Positions 6,724 through 17,581 of a DNA stretch of 17,882 nt are shown piece by piece; positions within the stretch are counted from its first letter, which is position 1, and every line of letters starts with the position of its first letter. The position numbers and the translations under genes are program-made. Origin of the DNA: an uncultured Lachnospiraceae bacterium (GTDB lineage Bacteria; Bacillota; Clostridia; Lachnospirales; Lachnospiraceae); NCBI GenBank assembly GCA_934432885.1, contig CAKRYY010000046.1, positions 1 through 17,882 on the forward strand, in the 5' to 3' direction. The notes under the pieces are model-generated. The model saw only the letters and a list, made by a program, of their open reading frames with translations. It made no database searches and was not told where the DNA came from.

Positions 6724-7566
6724 ATGTACGGAAAAGGAAACGAATTTTTAAACGAAGGAACTGTAAAAACAGAAAATATCCCCCCGGAAAGGCAGATAAA
6801 GGCTCCCTCTCAGGCTGGAAAACATATTACAGCGCTGATGATTGCCCTGATTGCAGGTATTTCAGCCATTATCTGTGTTTCTATCTTTTCCAGCAGCTTT
6901 TTAAATTACAAAAAGCATAAAGCTGGCGATGGCATCAACGTAACCGGTTCGGCAAGCTGTGATTTTGAATCAGACCTTATCGTATGGCGCGGCAGCTTTT
7001 CTTCTTATGGGATGACGCCAAAAGAAGCTTATACCACTATTAAAAATGATGCCGATATTATCAAACAGTATCTGCTTGACAATGGCATTACTGAAGATGA
7101 GATGCTTTTCAGCTCTGTATCCATTTCACAGCGTTATACTTCCGAATATAATGAAAATGGTGATTATATCGGCGACTATGCCGATGGCTATGACCTTTAT
7201 CAGTCCCTCAGCGTTACTTCAAAAGACATTGACAAGGTAGACGCGATTTCCAGAGATATTACCAAGCTGATTGAATCAAACATTCAGTTTGTATCCGAGT
7301 CGCCTGAGTATTATTACACGAAATTAGATGAATTAAAGCTGGATTTGATTGAACAGGCAACAGAAAATGCAAGACAGCGTGCAGAAATCATTGCACAGGG
7401 CACAAATTCTGGTACCGGCAGCCTGCTCAGTGCAAACCTCGGCGTTTTCCAGATTACAGCAAAAAATTCTGATTCTGAAGAATACAGCTATGGAGGCACC
7501 TTCAATACCAGCTCCCGTTACAAAACGGCAACCATTACCGTAAGGCTGAACTACGCCGCAGATTAA
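6724..7566 (+). CDS. SIMPL-domain (YggE/DUF541-like) membrane-anchored protein
   Basis: 280 residues. One hydrophobic segment at about residues 34-59 (ITALMIALIAGISAIICVSI) follows a polar N-terminus, so the protein is probably anchored with the rest outside. The remaining part (about 70-277) begins INVTGSAS and continues with alternating beta/alpha segments ending ATITVRLNY, typical of SIMPL/DUF541 proteins such as YggE, whose molecular role is poorly known (linked to oxidative stress in E. coli, oligomeric channel-like in some). AGGAGG at 6708-6713 lies 10 nt before the ATG. It is a single-gene unit with its own promoter. Its TAA overlaps the stop of the convergent HAD gene in a shared TTAA. 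The C51 in the membrane segment is not in a convincing lipobox. Confidence 0.82.
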   Translation: MYGKGNEFLNEGTVKTENIPPERQIKAPSQAGKHITALMIALIAGISAIICVSIFSSSFLNYKKHKAGDGINVTGSASCDFESDLIVWRGSFSSYGMTPKEAYTTIKNDADIIKQYLLDNGITEDEMLFSSVSISQRYTSEYNENGDYIGDYADGYDLYQSLSVTSKDIDKVDAISRDITKLIESNIQFVSESPEYYYTKLDELKLDLIEQATENARQRAEIIAQGTNSGTGSLLSANLGVFQITAKNSDSEEYSYGGTFNTSSRYKTATITVRLNYAAD

Positions 7567-7581
7567 AGGATACCTGCGGCG
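7554..7581. terminator. Hairpin centred on the overlapping stop codons of two convergent genes
   Basis: CGCCGCAG (7554-7561) and CTGCGGCG (7574-7581) are perfect 8-bp inverted arms; the 12-nt loop contains TTAA (7563-7566), which holds both stop codons. The same GC-rich hairpin forms in either transcript. No T-run follows immediately on either strand, so it may act as a 3'-end stabiliser rather than a classical terminator. For plus-strand transcripts a second weak stem (tCCCT/AGGGA, 7588-7607) followed by six Ts at 7614-7619 lies just beyond. Confidence 0.5.
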
Positions 7582-8219
7582 AGTGCATCCCTTAATTCTA
7601 ACAGGGAATCATATTTTTTGTACAAAAGCTTTGTTATTTCAGCATCAGGCTCTACGAGGTCAGGAATCATAATCGGCTTCATGCCTGCCGCATAGGCGGC
7701 ACGGATACCGTTTGGCGAATCCTCGACTGCAATGACCTGATCAGGTGGCATCTGTATCGCTGCGCATGCCTTCAGATAAATATCTGGCTTTGGCTTGCTC
7801 AGCGTTACCTGGTCGCCGCCGATGATAACCTGAAAATAATCTCTAAGCCCTGAAATTTTCATGTGGCTTTCTACCGTTTTGGTACTGGAGGAGGACGCAA
7901 CGCCCACCGTATAGCCATTTTCCTTCAGGTACTTTAAAATTTCCACCGTTCCTTTCATCAGCGGCAAGCCGTCCTTATCAATCCAGCCCTGCATGATTTC
8001 TCTTCCAGTTGTTAAAAATTCCTGTGCATCGAAATCTTCTCCAAATTTCTTTTTAAACTGCATGACAATATCGGTTCTGTTTCTTCCAATGCAGTCATTC
8101 GTAAGATCATCAATATTCCCAAGATTTCTTTCCTTTGCAAGGATGAGCCATGCCTTTGTGGACATAATTTCTGTATCAAACAAAATGCCGTCCATATCAA
8201 AAATAATGGATTTTATCAT
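7563..8219 (-). CDS. HAD-superfamily hydrolase, beta-phosphoglucomutase/phosphatase-like
   Basis: 218 residues, Rossmann-like HAD core with a helical cap of the type inserted after motif I (subfamily IA). Motif I is DMDGILFDTE with nucleophile D8 and D10; motif II is the serine stretch in VASSSS (about 108-112); motif III is K142 in SKPKPD; motif IV is EDSPNG with E166 and D167. These are the residues of beta-phosphoglucomutase and related sugar-phosphate phosphatases; the true substrate cannot be told from sequence. The ATG at 8219 is 1 bp after the tyrS stop and has only a weak, distant ribosome site (GAAAGG), so translation is probably coupled to tyrS. It converges with the SIMPL gene with a 4-bp overlap. 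Confidence 0.88.
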   Translation of the reverse strand: MIKSIIFDMDGILFDTEIMSTKAWLILAKERNLGNIDDLTNDCIGRNRTDIVMQFKKKFGEDFDAQEFLTTGREIMQGWIDKDGLPLMKGTVEILKYLKENGYTVGVASSSSTKTVESHMKISGLRDYFQVIIGGDQVTLSKPKPDIYLKACAAIQMPPDQVIAVEDSPNGIRAAYAAGMKPIMIPDLVEPDAEITKLLYKKYDSLLELRDALAAGIL

Positions 8220-8220
8220 T

Positions 8221-9441
8221 TTACTTTACTACGACCTTTCGGAAATTTTTCTTGCCGCGCTTAATAATTACGCCGCCTTCAAAATCAACCTTTTCATACT
8301 CTTTCTTAATATCTGTTACTTTTTCGCCGTCTACAGCAACGCCGCCCTGCTCGATTGCGCGTCTGCCCTCTGACCTTGTAGCTACAAGACCTGCCTTTAC
8401 CAAAACGCCTATTAAATCCAGCTTTCCTTCTGCAAAATCGGCCTCACTAAGCTCTGCTGTCGGCATATCCTCTGCATTTCCGGTAGAAAACAGCGCTCTT
8501 GCACCATCCTGCGCTTTTTTTGCTTCTTCCTCGCCATGTACAAGCTTTGTCAGTTCATAAGCAAGGATTTCCTTTGCCTGATTGAGCTGGCTGCCCTCCC
8601 AGGAATCCATCTTATCGATTTCCTCAAGCGGCAGGAAGGTCAGCATACGGATACATTTTAAAACGTCGGCATCCGCAATATTTCTCCAGTACTGATAAAA
8701 CTCAAATGGAGAAGTCTTATTCGGGTCAAGCCATACCGCGCCTTTTTGTGTTTTACCCATCTTTTTTCCCTCTGAATTCAGCAGCAGGGTAATTGTCATC
8801 GCATAAGCATCCTTGCCGAGCTTACGGCGAATCAGCTCTGTACCGCCAAGCATATTGCTCCACTGGTCGTCACCGCCAAACTGCATATTGCAGCCGTAAC
8901 GCTGATACAGCTCATAGAAATCATAGCTCTGCATAATCATGTAGTTAAATTCAAGGAAGGAAAGCCCTTTTTCCATTCTCTGCTTATAGCACTCTGCAGT
9001 CAGCATACGGTTTACAGAAAAATGTGTTCCCACCTCACGCAGAAAATCAATATAGTTCAAATCCAGCAGCCAGTCCGCATTATTTACCATTAAAGCTTTT
9101 CCATCTGAAAAATCAATAAACCGGCTCATCTGCTTTTTAAAGCAGTCGCAGTTATGCTGAATCTGCTCTCTTGTCATCATGGTACGCATATCGCTTCTGC
9201 CGGACGGATCTCCAATCATACCGGTACCGCCGCCAATCAGGGCAATCGGCTTATTGCCTGCCATCTGTAAACGCTTCATCAGGCACAGCGCCATGAAATG
9301 TCCTACATGAAGACTGTCTGCCGTCGGGTCAAATCCAATGTAGAAGGTTGCTTTTCCATTGTTGATGAGTTCTTTTATCTCTTCCTCATCCGTAAGCTGC
9401 GCAAGAAGTCCTCTTGCTTTCAATTCTTCAAAAATTGTCAT
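8221..9441 (-). CDS. tyrS: Tyrosine--tRNA ligase
   Basis: Charges tRNA-Tyr with tyrosine in two steps using ATP; class I synthetase. With start ATG at 9441 it is 406 residues. The frame is open to an ATG at 9507, but the shorter form is preferred: AAGGAG lies 6 nt before it, TyrS proteins begin at this MTIFEEL-type sequence, and the extension would run through the predicted promoter. The HIGH equivalent is HVGH (45-48), the KMSKS equivalent is KMGKT (227-231), and tyrosine/tRNA-pocket segments ([20 protein letters not shown]) are clear. A C-terminal S4 RNA-binding domain includes [17 protein letters not shown]. It is followed after 1 bp by the HAD gene. There is no T-box leader: only 117 bp separate it from divergent mntP. 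Confidence 0.97.
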   Translation of the reverse strand: MTIFEELKARGLLAQLTDEEEIKELINNGKATFYIGFDPTADSLHVGHFMALCLMKRLQMAGNKPIALIGGGTGMIGDPSGRSDMRTMMTREQIQHNCDCFKKQMSRFIDFSDGKALMVNNADWLLDLNYIDFLREVGTHFSVNRMLTAECYKQRMEKGLSFLEFNYMIMQSYDFYELYQRYGCNMQFGGDDQWSNMLGGTELIRRKLGKDAYAMTITLLLNSEGKKMGKTQKGAVWLDPNKTSPFEFYQYWRNIADADVLKCIRMLTFLPLEEIDKMDSWEGSQLNQAKEILAYELTKLVHGEEEAKKAQDGARALFSTGNAEDMPTAELSEADFAEGKLDLIGVLVKAGLVATRSEGRRAIEQGGVAVDGEKVTDIKKEYEKVDFEGGVIIKRGKKNFRKVVVK

Positions 9442-9447
9442 TTCTTT

Positions 9448-9453
9448 CTCCTT
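9448..9453 (-). promoter_or_regulatory. Shine-Dalgarno deciding the tyrS start
   Basis: AAGGAG on the minus strand, 6 nt before the ATG at 9441. It rules against the upstream in-frame ATG at 9507. Confidence 0.8.
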
Positions 9454-9471
9454 TTTTACGAAGCTCTTATC

Positions 9472-9500
9472 TTTAAAATTTTCTTGAAACTTTTTATCAA
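9472..9500 (-). promoter_or_regulatory. Candidate promoter of tyrS
   Basis: TTGATA (9495-9500), 17-bp spacer, TTTAAA (9472-9477, four of six matches) on the minus strand. Its -35 lies within the spacer of the opposing mntP promoter. Confidence 0.35.
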
Positions 9501-9512
9501 ATTGCATATAAT
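9484..9512 (+). promoter_or_regulatory. Sigma-A promoter of mntP
   Basis: TTGAAA (9484-9489), 17-bp spacer, perfect TATAAT (9507-9512). Predicted start near 9519, leaving a leader of about 40 nt, too short for a yybP-ykoY manganese riboswitch. Confidence 0.75.
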
Positions 9513-9558
9513 AAGAAAGTTAATCCTAAAAAATAGAATAGACAGGAGTATATCCATT

Positions 9559-10122
9559 ATGGGATTTTTTTCTTTATTACTGCTCGCTATTGGTCTTTCA
9601 ATGGACGCCTTCGCTGTTTCCATCTGCAAAGGTCTTTCAATGAAAAAAATGAACTGGGGCAATGCCATCAAAGCCGGACTTTATTTTGGTATCTTTCAGG
9701 CTATCATGCCATCCATCGGCTTCTTCCTTGGTTCCCGCTTTGAGGCTCTGATTACTGACATCGATCACTGGATTGCCTTTGTTCTGCTGGCGTTAATCGG
9801 TGGAAATATGATTCGGGAATCCTTTGGAAAAGAGGATCAGCAAAACGATTCCTTTGATTTCAAAAGCATGCTTCTTCTTGCCGTCGCTACCAGCATTGAT
9901 GCACTTGCTGTCGGCGTTACCTTTGCATTTTTAAATATCAGGCTTCTGCCCTCTGTAACACTGATTGGATGCACCACTTTTCTGTTTTCCTTCGCCGGCG
10001 TTAAAATCGGCAATGTCTTTGGTGCAAAATATGAAAAGAAGGCTGGCTTAACCGGCGGTATCATATTGATTATAATCGCCTTCAAGATTCTATTAGAGCA
10101 TCTTGGAATTTTATCACTCTAA
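9559..10122 (+). CDS. mntP: Manganese efflux pump MntP
   Basis: Small inner-membrane exporter that lowers cytosolic Mn2+. 187 residues with about six hydrophobic helices in two related halves: [11 protein letters not shown] in helix 1 and [11 protein letters not shown] in the second half are the internal repeat. D16 and D114 correspond to the helix aspartates known to matter in E. coli MntP (D16, D118). Start ATG at 9559 has AGGAG at 9544-9548; the frame is open further upstream but that part overlaps tyrS coding sequence and lacks a start with a ribosome site. It is transcribed alone, divergent from tyrS and convergent with the antiporter gene (4-bp stop overlap CTAA). Confidence 0.95.
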   Translation: MGFFSLLLLAIGLSMDAFAVSICKGLSMKKMNWGNAIKAGLYFGIFQAIMPSIGFFLGSRFEALITDIDHWIAFVLLALIGGNMIRESFGKEDQQNDSFDFKSMLLLAVATSIDALAVGVTFAFLNIRLLPSVTLIGCTTFLFSFAGVKIGNVFGAKYEKKAGLTGGIILIIIAFKILLEHLGILSL

Positions 10123-11300
10123 GCCTCTTCTTTTTTATCTCTCGCATATAAAAATTTCAAAATAATCGGCGTTGAAACAGAGGATACGATAATCAGCAGA
10201 ATAACGGCTGTAAAGTAAACCGGAGACATCAATCCGACAGAAAGTCCTTTCTGTGAAACAATCAGGGCAACCTCACCTCTCGTCATCATGCCAACGCCGA
10301 TTTTCAAGGAATCCCCTCCATTAAACCGACAAAGCCTTGCCATCAGACCGCAGCCAATAATCTTGCTGACAAGTCCGACTATTACGAAAGCAATGGAAAA
10401 TAAAAGAATTTCCATATTCATATTGTCAACATTTGTTTTCAGACCAATGCTGGCAAAAAATACAGGTCCAAACAGCATATAGGAATTGATATCCATTTTT
10501 TCTGCAATGTAATCTGCATCCTTCACGCTGCAAAGAATGATACCTGCAACATAAGCGCCGGTAATATCCGCAATGCCAAAATATTTTTCAGCAATGTACG
10601 CCATTGCAAGGCAGAAAGCAAGTCCTGCAATCGGTATTCTTCTCGTATGCGCATAACGTGCATCCACAATCTTGAATATATGGTAGGCAAAAAAGCCAAC
10701 CACGATTGCAAATACAAAGAAAAGCAGGGTGCTGATTACGACCTGCCCCGGATTGGAATCCGGCGTCTTAAAGCCAATGACAAAGGTAAGAACGACAATA
10801 CCGATAACATCGTCGATAATCGCAGCGCTTAAAATCGTCGTTCCTACTCTGCCCTTTAATTTTCCCATCTCTTTCAGAGACTGTACGGTAATGCTTACAG
10901 AGGTTGCTGTCAGAATCGTACCGATGAAAACCGCTTTGTAAAATTCCTCACTTCCCCAGGGAGAAACACCATAAAATGCCATGTACAAAACGGTTCCGCA
11001 CACCAGTGGAACAAAAACACCGCAGCAGGCAATCAAAAAGGCGATTGGTCCTGTTTTTAAAAGCTCCTTCAAATCTGTTCCAAGACCTGCTGAAAACATA
11101 ATCAGAATAACACCGATTTCTGCCAGCTGCACCAGAAAATCTGACTGGTTTACCCATCCAAGCAGGCATGGCCCAATCAAAAGCCCTGCAAGAATTTCAC
11201 CTACTACCTGTGGTGCCTTACATTTTCTCGCTACAATTCCAAAAAACTTTGCAGCGATAATAATAATGGCAAGATCCTTAAATACTGTATACGATTCCAT
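10119..11300 (-). CDS. Cation:proton antiporter, CPA2 family (NapA/KefB-like transport domain)
   Basis: 393 residues, almost wholly hydrophobic, about 12-13 predicted helices. The paired aspartates D163-D164 in [11 protein letters not shown] are the ion-binding pair of CPA2 antiporters, and the [10 protein letters not shown] segment near the C-terminus is the other hallmark. It ends after the transport domain with a short charged tail (RDKKEEA) and has no TrkA-N/RCK nucleotide-binding domain, unlike full KefB/KefC, so sodium (or potassium)/proton exchange is more likely than glutathione-gated K+ efflux. The ion cannot be told from sequence. ATG at 11300 has AAGGA 8 nt upstream. It lies 34 bp after gyrA without a visible terminator or promoter, so readthrough from gyrBA is possible. 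Converges on mntP with a 4-bp overlap. Confidence 0.88.
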   Translation of the reverse strand: MESYTVFKDLAIIIIAAKFFGIVARKCKAPQVVGEILAGLLIGPCLLGWVNQSDFLVQLAEIGVILIMFSAGLGTDLKELLKTGPIAFLIACCGVFVPLVCGTVLYMAFYGVSPWGSEEFYKAVFIGTILTATSVSITVQSLKEMGKLKGRVGTTILSAAIIDDVIGIVVLTFVIGFKTPDSNPGQVVISTLLFFVFAIVVGFFAYHIFKIVDARYAHTRRIPIAGLAFCLAMAYIAEKYFGIADITGAYVAGIILCSVKDADYIAEKMDINSYMLFGPVFFASIGLKTNVDNMNMEILLFSIAFVIVGLVSKIIGCGLMARLCRFNGGDSLKIGVGMMTRGEVALIVSQKGLSVGLMSPVYFTAVILLIIVSSVSTPIILKFLYARDKKEEA

Positions 11301-11334
11301 GATAAATTCCTTCTTTCATAAACTCCTTGTTATT

Positions 11335-13893
11335 TTATTCTTCCTCATCCTCTGTCGGAAGCGTTACCTCTTCCTCAGAAGGATTTAACTCCTCTTCTGG
11401 AATTTCTTCCATTGCATCCTCTATATTTTCAAATTCCTGATCTCCGTTGGATACTCTTTCACGCACCTTTGCAATCTTCGCAACCTTAACGCCGTCGCTT
11501 AAGTTAATCAGCTTAACGCCGGATGTGATTCTACCAAGTGTGGATATATCCTCCATACGAAGCTGGATAATAATGCCTCCTGTCGTAATCATCATGATTT
11601 CATGGTCATCATTAACTGCCTTTACACCTACGACATCACCTGTCTTTTCGGTAATCTTATAGCACTTTACGCCTTTTCCGCCGCGCTTTTGTACCGTAAA
11701 TTCTTCCAGATAGGTACGTTTGCCCATGCCGTTTTCAGAAACGATTAAGAGAGAATCACCTTGATGGTCAAGCTGCATACCGATAATTTCATCTCCATGA
11801 GAAAGATTCATGCCGATAACACCCATAGAATTTCTTCCGGTTGCCCTGACGTCCGTTTCTTTAAAGCGGATACACATGCCCTGTTTTGTAACAAGGAAAA
11901 TTTCCGTATCCTTATCCGTCGTTTTTACTTCAATCAGCTCGTCATCTTCTCTCAGACTGATTGCAGCAAGTCCATTTTTGCGGACATTACTATATTCCAT
12001 AATAGAGGTTTTCTTTACAATTCCCTTTTTGGTTACCATAAAGAAATTCTTATCTTCTTCATAATTCTTTACCGGCATAATTGCAGTAATTTTTTCACCC
12101 GGATTCATCTGCAGCAGGTTTACAATCGCAGTACCACGCGCTGTCCGGCTCGCCTCCGGAATTTCATAAACCTTTAATCTGTAGACTCTTCCAAAATTGG
12201 TAAAGAACATAATATAGTGATGCGTCGTCGTCATCAGAAGGTCTTCAATATAGTCCTCCTCAATCGTCTGCATCCCCTTGATTCCCTTGCCGCCTCTGTT
12301 CTGGCTCTTAAAATTATCCACCGTCATACGCTTGATATAACCAAGACTTGTCATGGCAATGACTGTGTTCTCCTTAGGAATCAAGTCTTCCATAGAAATA
12401 TCATAGGCATCAAAGCCGATAACGCTTCTTCTGTCATCTCCATATTTCTCAGCGATTGCTGTCATCTCTGTTTTTATAACACCGAGCAGCAGCTTTTCAT
12501 CACCAAGAATTGCTTTTAATTCCGCTATTTTTGCAAGCAGCTCCTTATGTTCATTTTCCAGCTTTTCACGTTCCAGACCGGTAAGCGCTCTCAGACGCAT
12601 ATCCACAATCGCCTGTGCCTGTGCATCAGAAAGTCCGAAACGCTCCATCAATGAATTTTTTGCAATCTGGGTATTCTGGCTTCCTCTGATAATACGGATT
12701 ACTTCATCAATATTATCAAGTGCAATCAGTAAGCCCTGTAAAATGTGGTCGCGTTCTTCTGCCTTATTCAAATCATATTTGGTACGTCTTGTTACGACAT
12801 CCTCCTGATGCAGCAGATAATACTTGAGCATATCAAGAAGATTCATAACCTTTGGTTCATTGTTGACAAGAGCCAGCATAATAATGCCAAAGGTATCCTG
12901 AAGCTGCGTATGCTTGAAAAGCTGATTTAAAATGACATTTGCATTTGCATCCTTGCGCAGCTCAATTACGATACGCATACCTTCTCTATCGGATTCATCA
13001 CGAAGATCTGTAATACCGTCAATTCTTTTTTCTTTATGTAATTCTGCAATTTTTTCAATCAGTCTTGCTTTATTTACAAGATAAGGAAGCTCTGTTACGA
13101 TAATCTGGCTCTTGCCGTTTGGCAGAGTTTCAATATTGGTAACAGCTCTTACTCTTACCTTTCCCCGGCCTGTACGGTATGCCTCTTCACTTCCTCTGGT
13201 ACCAAGAATAATACCGCCGGTCGGAAAATCAGGGGCTTTGATTATATCCAGAATTTCTTCGATTTCTGTTTCACGGTCCTCTGTAATCCTGTTATCAATA
13301 ATTTTTGTTACGGCATTTACCACTTCACGCAGATTGTGAGGCGGAATATTTGTCGCCATACCAACTGCAATACCGGTCGTGCCATTTACGAGAAGATTCG
13401 GAAAACGGCTCGGCAATACGGAGGGCTCTTTTTCTGTTTCGTCAAAGTTCGGTACAAAATCAACCGTATCTTTTCCAATATCAGCCAAAAGCTCCATTGA
13501 AATCTTGGAAAGCCTTGCTTCTGTATAACGCATCGCAGCCGCGCCGTCGCCGTCCACAGAACCAAAGTTTCCATGACCATCTACAAGTACGTGGCGCATC
13601 GACCAGGGCTGCGCCATATTAACGAGAGCGCCATATATAGAGCTGTCACCATGAGGATGATATTTACCCATCGTATCCCCGACAATACGCGCACTCTTTC
13701 GATGCGGCTTGTCAGGCCCATTATTCAGCTCTATCATGGAATATAAAACACGTCTCTGTACCGGCTTTAATCCATCCCTTACATCCGGCAATGCTCTGGA
13801 AGCGATAACGCTCATGGCATAATCGATATAGGAGGTTTCCATTGTTTTTTTCAAATCCACTTCATGGACTTTATCAAAAATATTATCTTCCAA
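11335..13893 (-). CDS. gyrA: DNA gyrase subunit A
   Basis: Breakage-reunion subunit of gyrase; with GyrB it introduces negative supercoils using ATP. 852 residues. Active-site tyrosine Y123 lies in AMRYTEARL. The quinolone region reads [12 protein letters not shown] with S84 (E. coli S83) kept but G88 where E. coli has D87. The GyrA box QNRGGKG (531-537), which separates gyrase from topoisomerase IV, precedes the beta-pinwheel blades. The C-terminus is a strongly acidic tail ([14 protein letters not shown] onward). Start is TTG at 13893: AGGAGG lies 8 nt upstream and the encoded [14 protein letters not shown] matches the family N-terminus; the next in-frame ATG (residue 18) would remove it. 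It is 16 bp from gyrB. Confidence 0.97.
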   Translation of the reverse strand: MEDNIFDKVHEVDLKKTMETSYIDYAMSVIASRALPDVRDGLKPVQRRVLYSMIELNNGPDKPHRKSARIVGDTMGKYHPHGDSSIYGALVNMAQPWSMRHVLVDGHGNFGSVDGDGAAAMRYTEARLSKISMELLADIGKDTVDFVPNFDETEKEPSVLPSRFPNLLVNGTTGIAVGMATNIPPHNLREVVNAVTKIIDNRITEDRETEIEEILDIIKAPDFPTGGIILGTRGSEEAYRTGRGKVRVRAVTNIETLPNGKSQIIVTELPYLVNKARLIEKIAELHKEKRIDGITDLRDESDREGMRIVIELRKDANANVILNQLFKHTQLQDTFGIIMLALVNNEPKVMNLLDMLKYYLLHQEDVVTRRTKYDLNKAEERDHILQGLLIALDNIDEVIRIIRGSQNTQIAKNSLMERFGLSDAQAQAIVDMRLRALTGLEREKLENEHKELLAKIAELKAILGDEKLLLGVIKTEMTAIAEKYGDDRRSVIGFDAYDISMEDLIPKENTVIAMTSLGYIKRMTVDNFKSQNRGGKGIKGMQTIEEDYIEDLLMTTTHHYIMFFTNFGRVYRLKVYEIPEASRTARGTAIVNLLQMNPGEKITAIMPVKNYEEDKNFFMVTKKGIVKKTSIMEYSNVRKNGLAAISLREDDELIEVKTTDKDTEIFLVTKQGMCIRFKETDVRATGRNSMGVIGMNLSHGDEIIGMQLDHQGDSLLIVSENGMGKRTYLEEFTVQKRGGKGVKCYKITEKTGDVVGVKAVNDDHEIMMITTGGIIIQLRMEDISTLGRITSGVKLINLSDGVKVAKIAKVRERVSNGDQEFENIEDAMEEIPEEELNPSEEEVTLPTEDEEE

Positions 13894-13901
13894 CTTATTT
13901 T

Positions 13902-13907
13902 CCTCCT
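13902..13907 (-). promoter_or_regulatory. Shine-Dalgarno deciding the TTG start of gyrA
   Basis: AGGAGG on the minus strand, 8 nt before TTG at 13893, inside the 16-bp gap after the gyrB stop. Confidence 0.8.
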
Positions 13908-13909
13908 GC

Positions 13910-15868
<1,959 letters not shown>

Positions 15869-15880
15869 TCAATTACCCAA

Positions 15881-16966
15881 TCAATTTTCACTGATTACCG
15901 TTCCTTCAACCACCTTGAATATCTTATTGATTTCAAAACGGTTGTTAATAAAATCATCCAGACCGGTACAGGTAATAATTGTCTGTATTTCGCCTATGCT
16001 GTTCAAAAGAAAATTCTGGCGATTGCTGTCAAGCTCTGATAATACGTCGTCTAATAAAAGCACCGGCGTATCCTTTGCTATTTTTTTAACAAGCTCTATC
16101 TCCGCTAATTTCAGGGAAAGAGCTACTGTTCTCTGCTGTCCCTGCGAGCCAAATTTCCGAATATCAATGTCTCCCACCATAAAGGAAAAATCATCTCTGT
16201 GCGGGCCTGTCGTTGTCTGCTTTAATTTAATATCCTTTTCCTGATTCTGTTTACATTTTTCTGTAAAGTCTTCTATCGTAACATCAGGCTCATAAATAAC
16301 GCGAAGCTCTTCTTTCCCGCCGGAAAGCTTTTTATGTATCTCATAAAGCATTTCATTTAACTGGGAAGCAAATGCTATTCTTCTTTCTATGATTTTACTT
16401 CCAAAAGAAACCAGCTGTGCGTCCCATATCGATAATGTTTCTTTCAAATCAGGATGAAAAAATAAATCCTTTAACAGTTTATTTCTCTGATTTACGATTT
16501 TGTTATAATGGTTCAGATTGTAAAGATAAAAACTGTCAATCTGACAAAGCTCCATATCCACAAAACGCCGGCGTTCTGCCGGACCATTTTTGATAATATT
16601 CAAATCTTCGGGTGAGAAAAAAACGACATTTAAAAGACCGAGCAGCTCGGACGCTTTTTTAATCTTCTGACCGCTGATCGCAATTCCCTTTGATTTTGAA
16701 CTTCTAAGGTGCATATCCACACGCTCTTCCATACCCTCTTTTTCAAGATAGGTTCGTATATGCGCCTCCTCCTGCCCAAAGCGGATCATATCCTTATCCT
16801 TGCTGCCCTTATGAGATTTCGTCGTAGCGGATACAAAGATTGCTTCCAGGATATTTGTCTTTCCCTGTGCATTGTCTCCGTATAAAATATTGGTCCCTTT
16901 ATCAAATGTAATATTTAAAAAATCATAATTTCTGAAATTGTTTAATTCCAGCCCTTTTATAATCAT
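15881..16966 (-). CDS. recF: DNA replication and repair protein RecF
   Basis: SMC-like ABC ATPase that, with RecO and RecR, loads RecA at single-strand gaps. 361 residues. Walker A is GDNAQGKT (30-37); the ABC signature region is FGSQGQQRT (272-280); Walker B is PVLLLDDVLSELD with D306-D307, followed by the D-loop. The start ATG at 16966 overlaps the yaaA stop as ATGA, so the two are translationally coupled. It belongs to the origin-proximal operon and has no promoter room of its own. Confidence 0.97.
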   Translation of the reverse strand: MIIKGLELNNFRNYDFLNITFDKGTNILYGDNAQGKTNILEAIFVSATTKSHKGSKDKDMIRFGQEEAHIRTYLEKEGMEERVDMHLRSSKSKGIAISGQKIKKASELLGLLNVVFFSPEDLNIIKNGPAERRRFVDMELCQIDSFYLYNLNHYNKIVNQRNKLLKDLFFHPDLKETLSIWDAQLVSFGSKIIERRIAFASQLNEMLYEIHKKLSGGKEELRVIYEPDVTIEDFTEKCKQNQEKDIKLKQTTTGPHRDDFSFMVGDIDIRKFGSQGQQRTVALSLKLAEIELVKKIAKDTPVLLLDDVLSELDSNRQNFLLNSIGEIQTIITCTGLDDFINNRFEINKIFKVVEGTVISEN

Positions 16967-17181
16967 AGAGAAGCTTCCTCAATTTTAATATGGTTTCCGT
17001 CATACTCTACAATATCACCGCCATAGAGCTTTTTGCCTCTCTGAAGCTGTACTTCACCGTTTACCTTTACAAGACCATCCGCAATGGCAAATTTCGCATC
17101 TACTCCACTTTCTACCAGACCTGCCGCTTTCAGCGCCTGTCCTAACTTGATATAATCATCTCTTAATTTTATTATTTCCAT
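16963..17181 (-). CDS. yaaA: S4-domain RNA-binding protein YaaA
   Basis: 72 residues, a single S4 fold: KLGQALKAAGLVESGVDAKFAI is the helix-loop-helix and GLVKVNGEVQLQRGKKL the RNA-binding strand turn. In B. subtilis YaaA lies between dnaN and recF and has been linked to large-subunit ribosome assembly; the same position here supports the name. ATG at 17181 has GGAAG about 8 nt upstream. The 3' end overlaps recF by 4 bp. The 52-bp gap to dnaN shows no convincing promoter or terminator. Confidence 0.93.
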   Translation of the reverse strand: MEIIKLRDDYIKLGQALKAAGLVESGVDAKFAIADGLVKVNGEVQLQRGKKLYGGDIVEYDGNHIKIEEASL

Positions 17182-17233
17182 TTTTTTACACTTCCAAACA
17201 ATAAAGCCTTGTTAATTTATCTGTCATTCAAAA

Positions 17234-17581
17234 TTATGAAACTGTCGTAAAGTTTACAGGCAGAATCAGATAAATATAATTCTGTGCAGCATCCCTGATA
17301 AAGCAGGGTGCTTTTGGATTTACCATATACACATCAATTTCTTCATCATCAATAACCTTCAGGGCATCAATCAGGAATTTTGGATTGAAGCCAATCATAA
17401 TATCCTTGCCGCTCTTTTTAATATCAATTTCTTCATCCATGCTGCCGACTGTAGAATTGATTTTCAATTCCATGCTTTCATCAGTAATTGTAATGATAAT
17501 AGGCTTTTTATCTCCCTCTTTTACAAGCAGGGTAGCTCTGTCAATACAGCTTAAGAATTCCTTTTTGTTAATCCTGATTTT
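17234..17581 (-). CDS. dnaN: DNA polymerase III sliding clamp (beta), 3' third only, 5' end lost at a junction
   Basis: Beta clamp, which tethers polymerase III to DNA. Only about 115 C-terminal residues (most of domain III) remain: KIRINKKEFLSCIDRATLLV at the break, then GDKKPIIITITDESMELKINS, the IGFNPKFLIDAL helix and the terminal APCFIRD, YLILPVNF. The position next to yaaA and recF is the normal one. Reading upstream, the frame meets TGA at 17582-17584, where sequence similarity to DnaN also stops, and DNA encoding a GspF-like protein begins. The methionine at 17473 is internal and is not a real start. An intact clamp is essential, so the truncation is probably an assembly or recombination artefact. 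Confidence 0.93.
   Translation of the reverse strand, partial: KIRINKKEFLSCIDRATLLVKEGDKKPIIITITDESMELKINSTVGSMDEEIDIKKSGKDIMIGFNPKFLIDALKVIDDEEIDVYMVNPKAPCFIRDAAQNYIYLILPVNFTTVS

Noticed and set aside
9442..9507. 22-codon N-terminal extension of tyrS
   Set aside because: AAGGAG sits before the internal ATG at 9441 and the extension matches nothing in TyrS; it would cover the promoter region.
9298..9558. Upstream in-frame extension of mntP (87 codons)
   Set aside because: It overlaps the start of tyrS and the promoters; the proper MntP N-terminus and AGGAG site are at 9559.
17234..17473. Complete 79-residue gene starting at an internal methionine of dnaN
   Set aside because: The DnaN frame and similarity continue upstream to about 17581; the methionine is internal to the clamp sequence.
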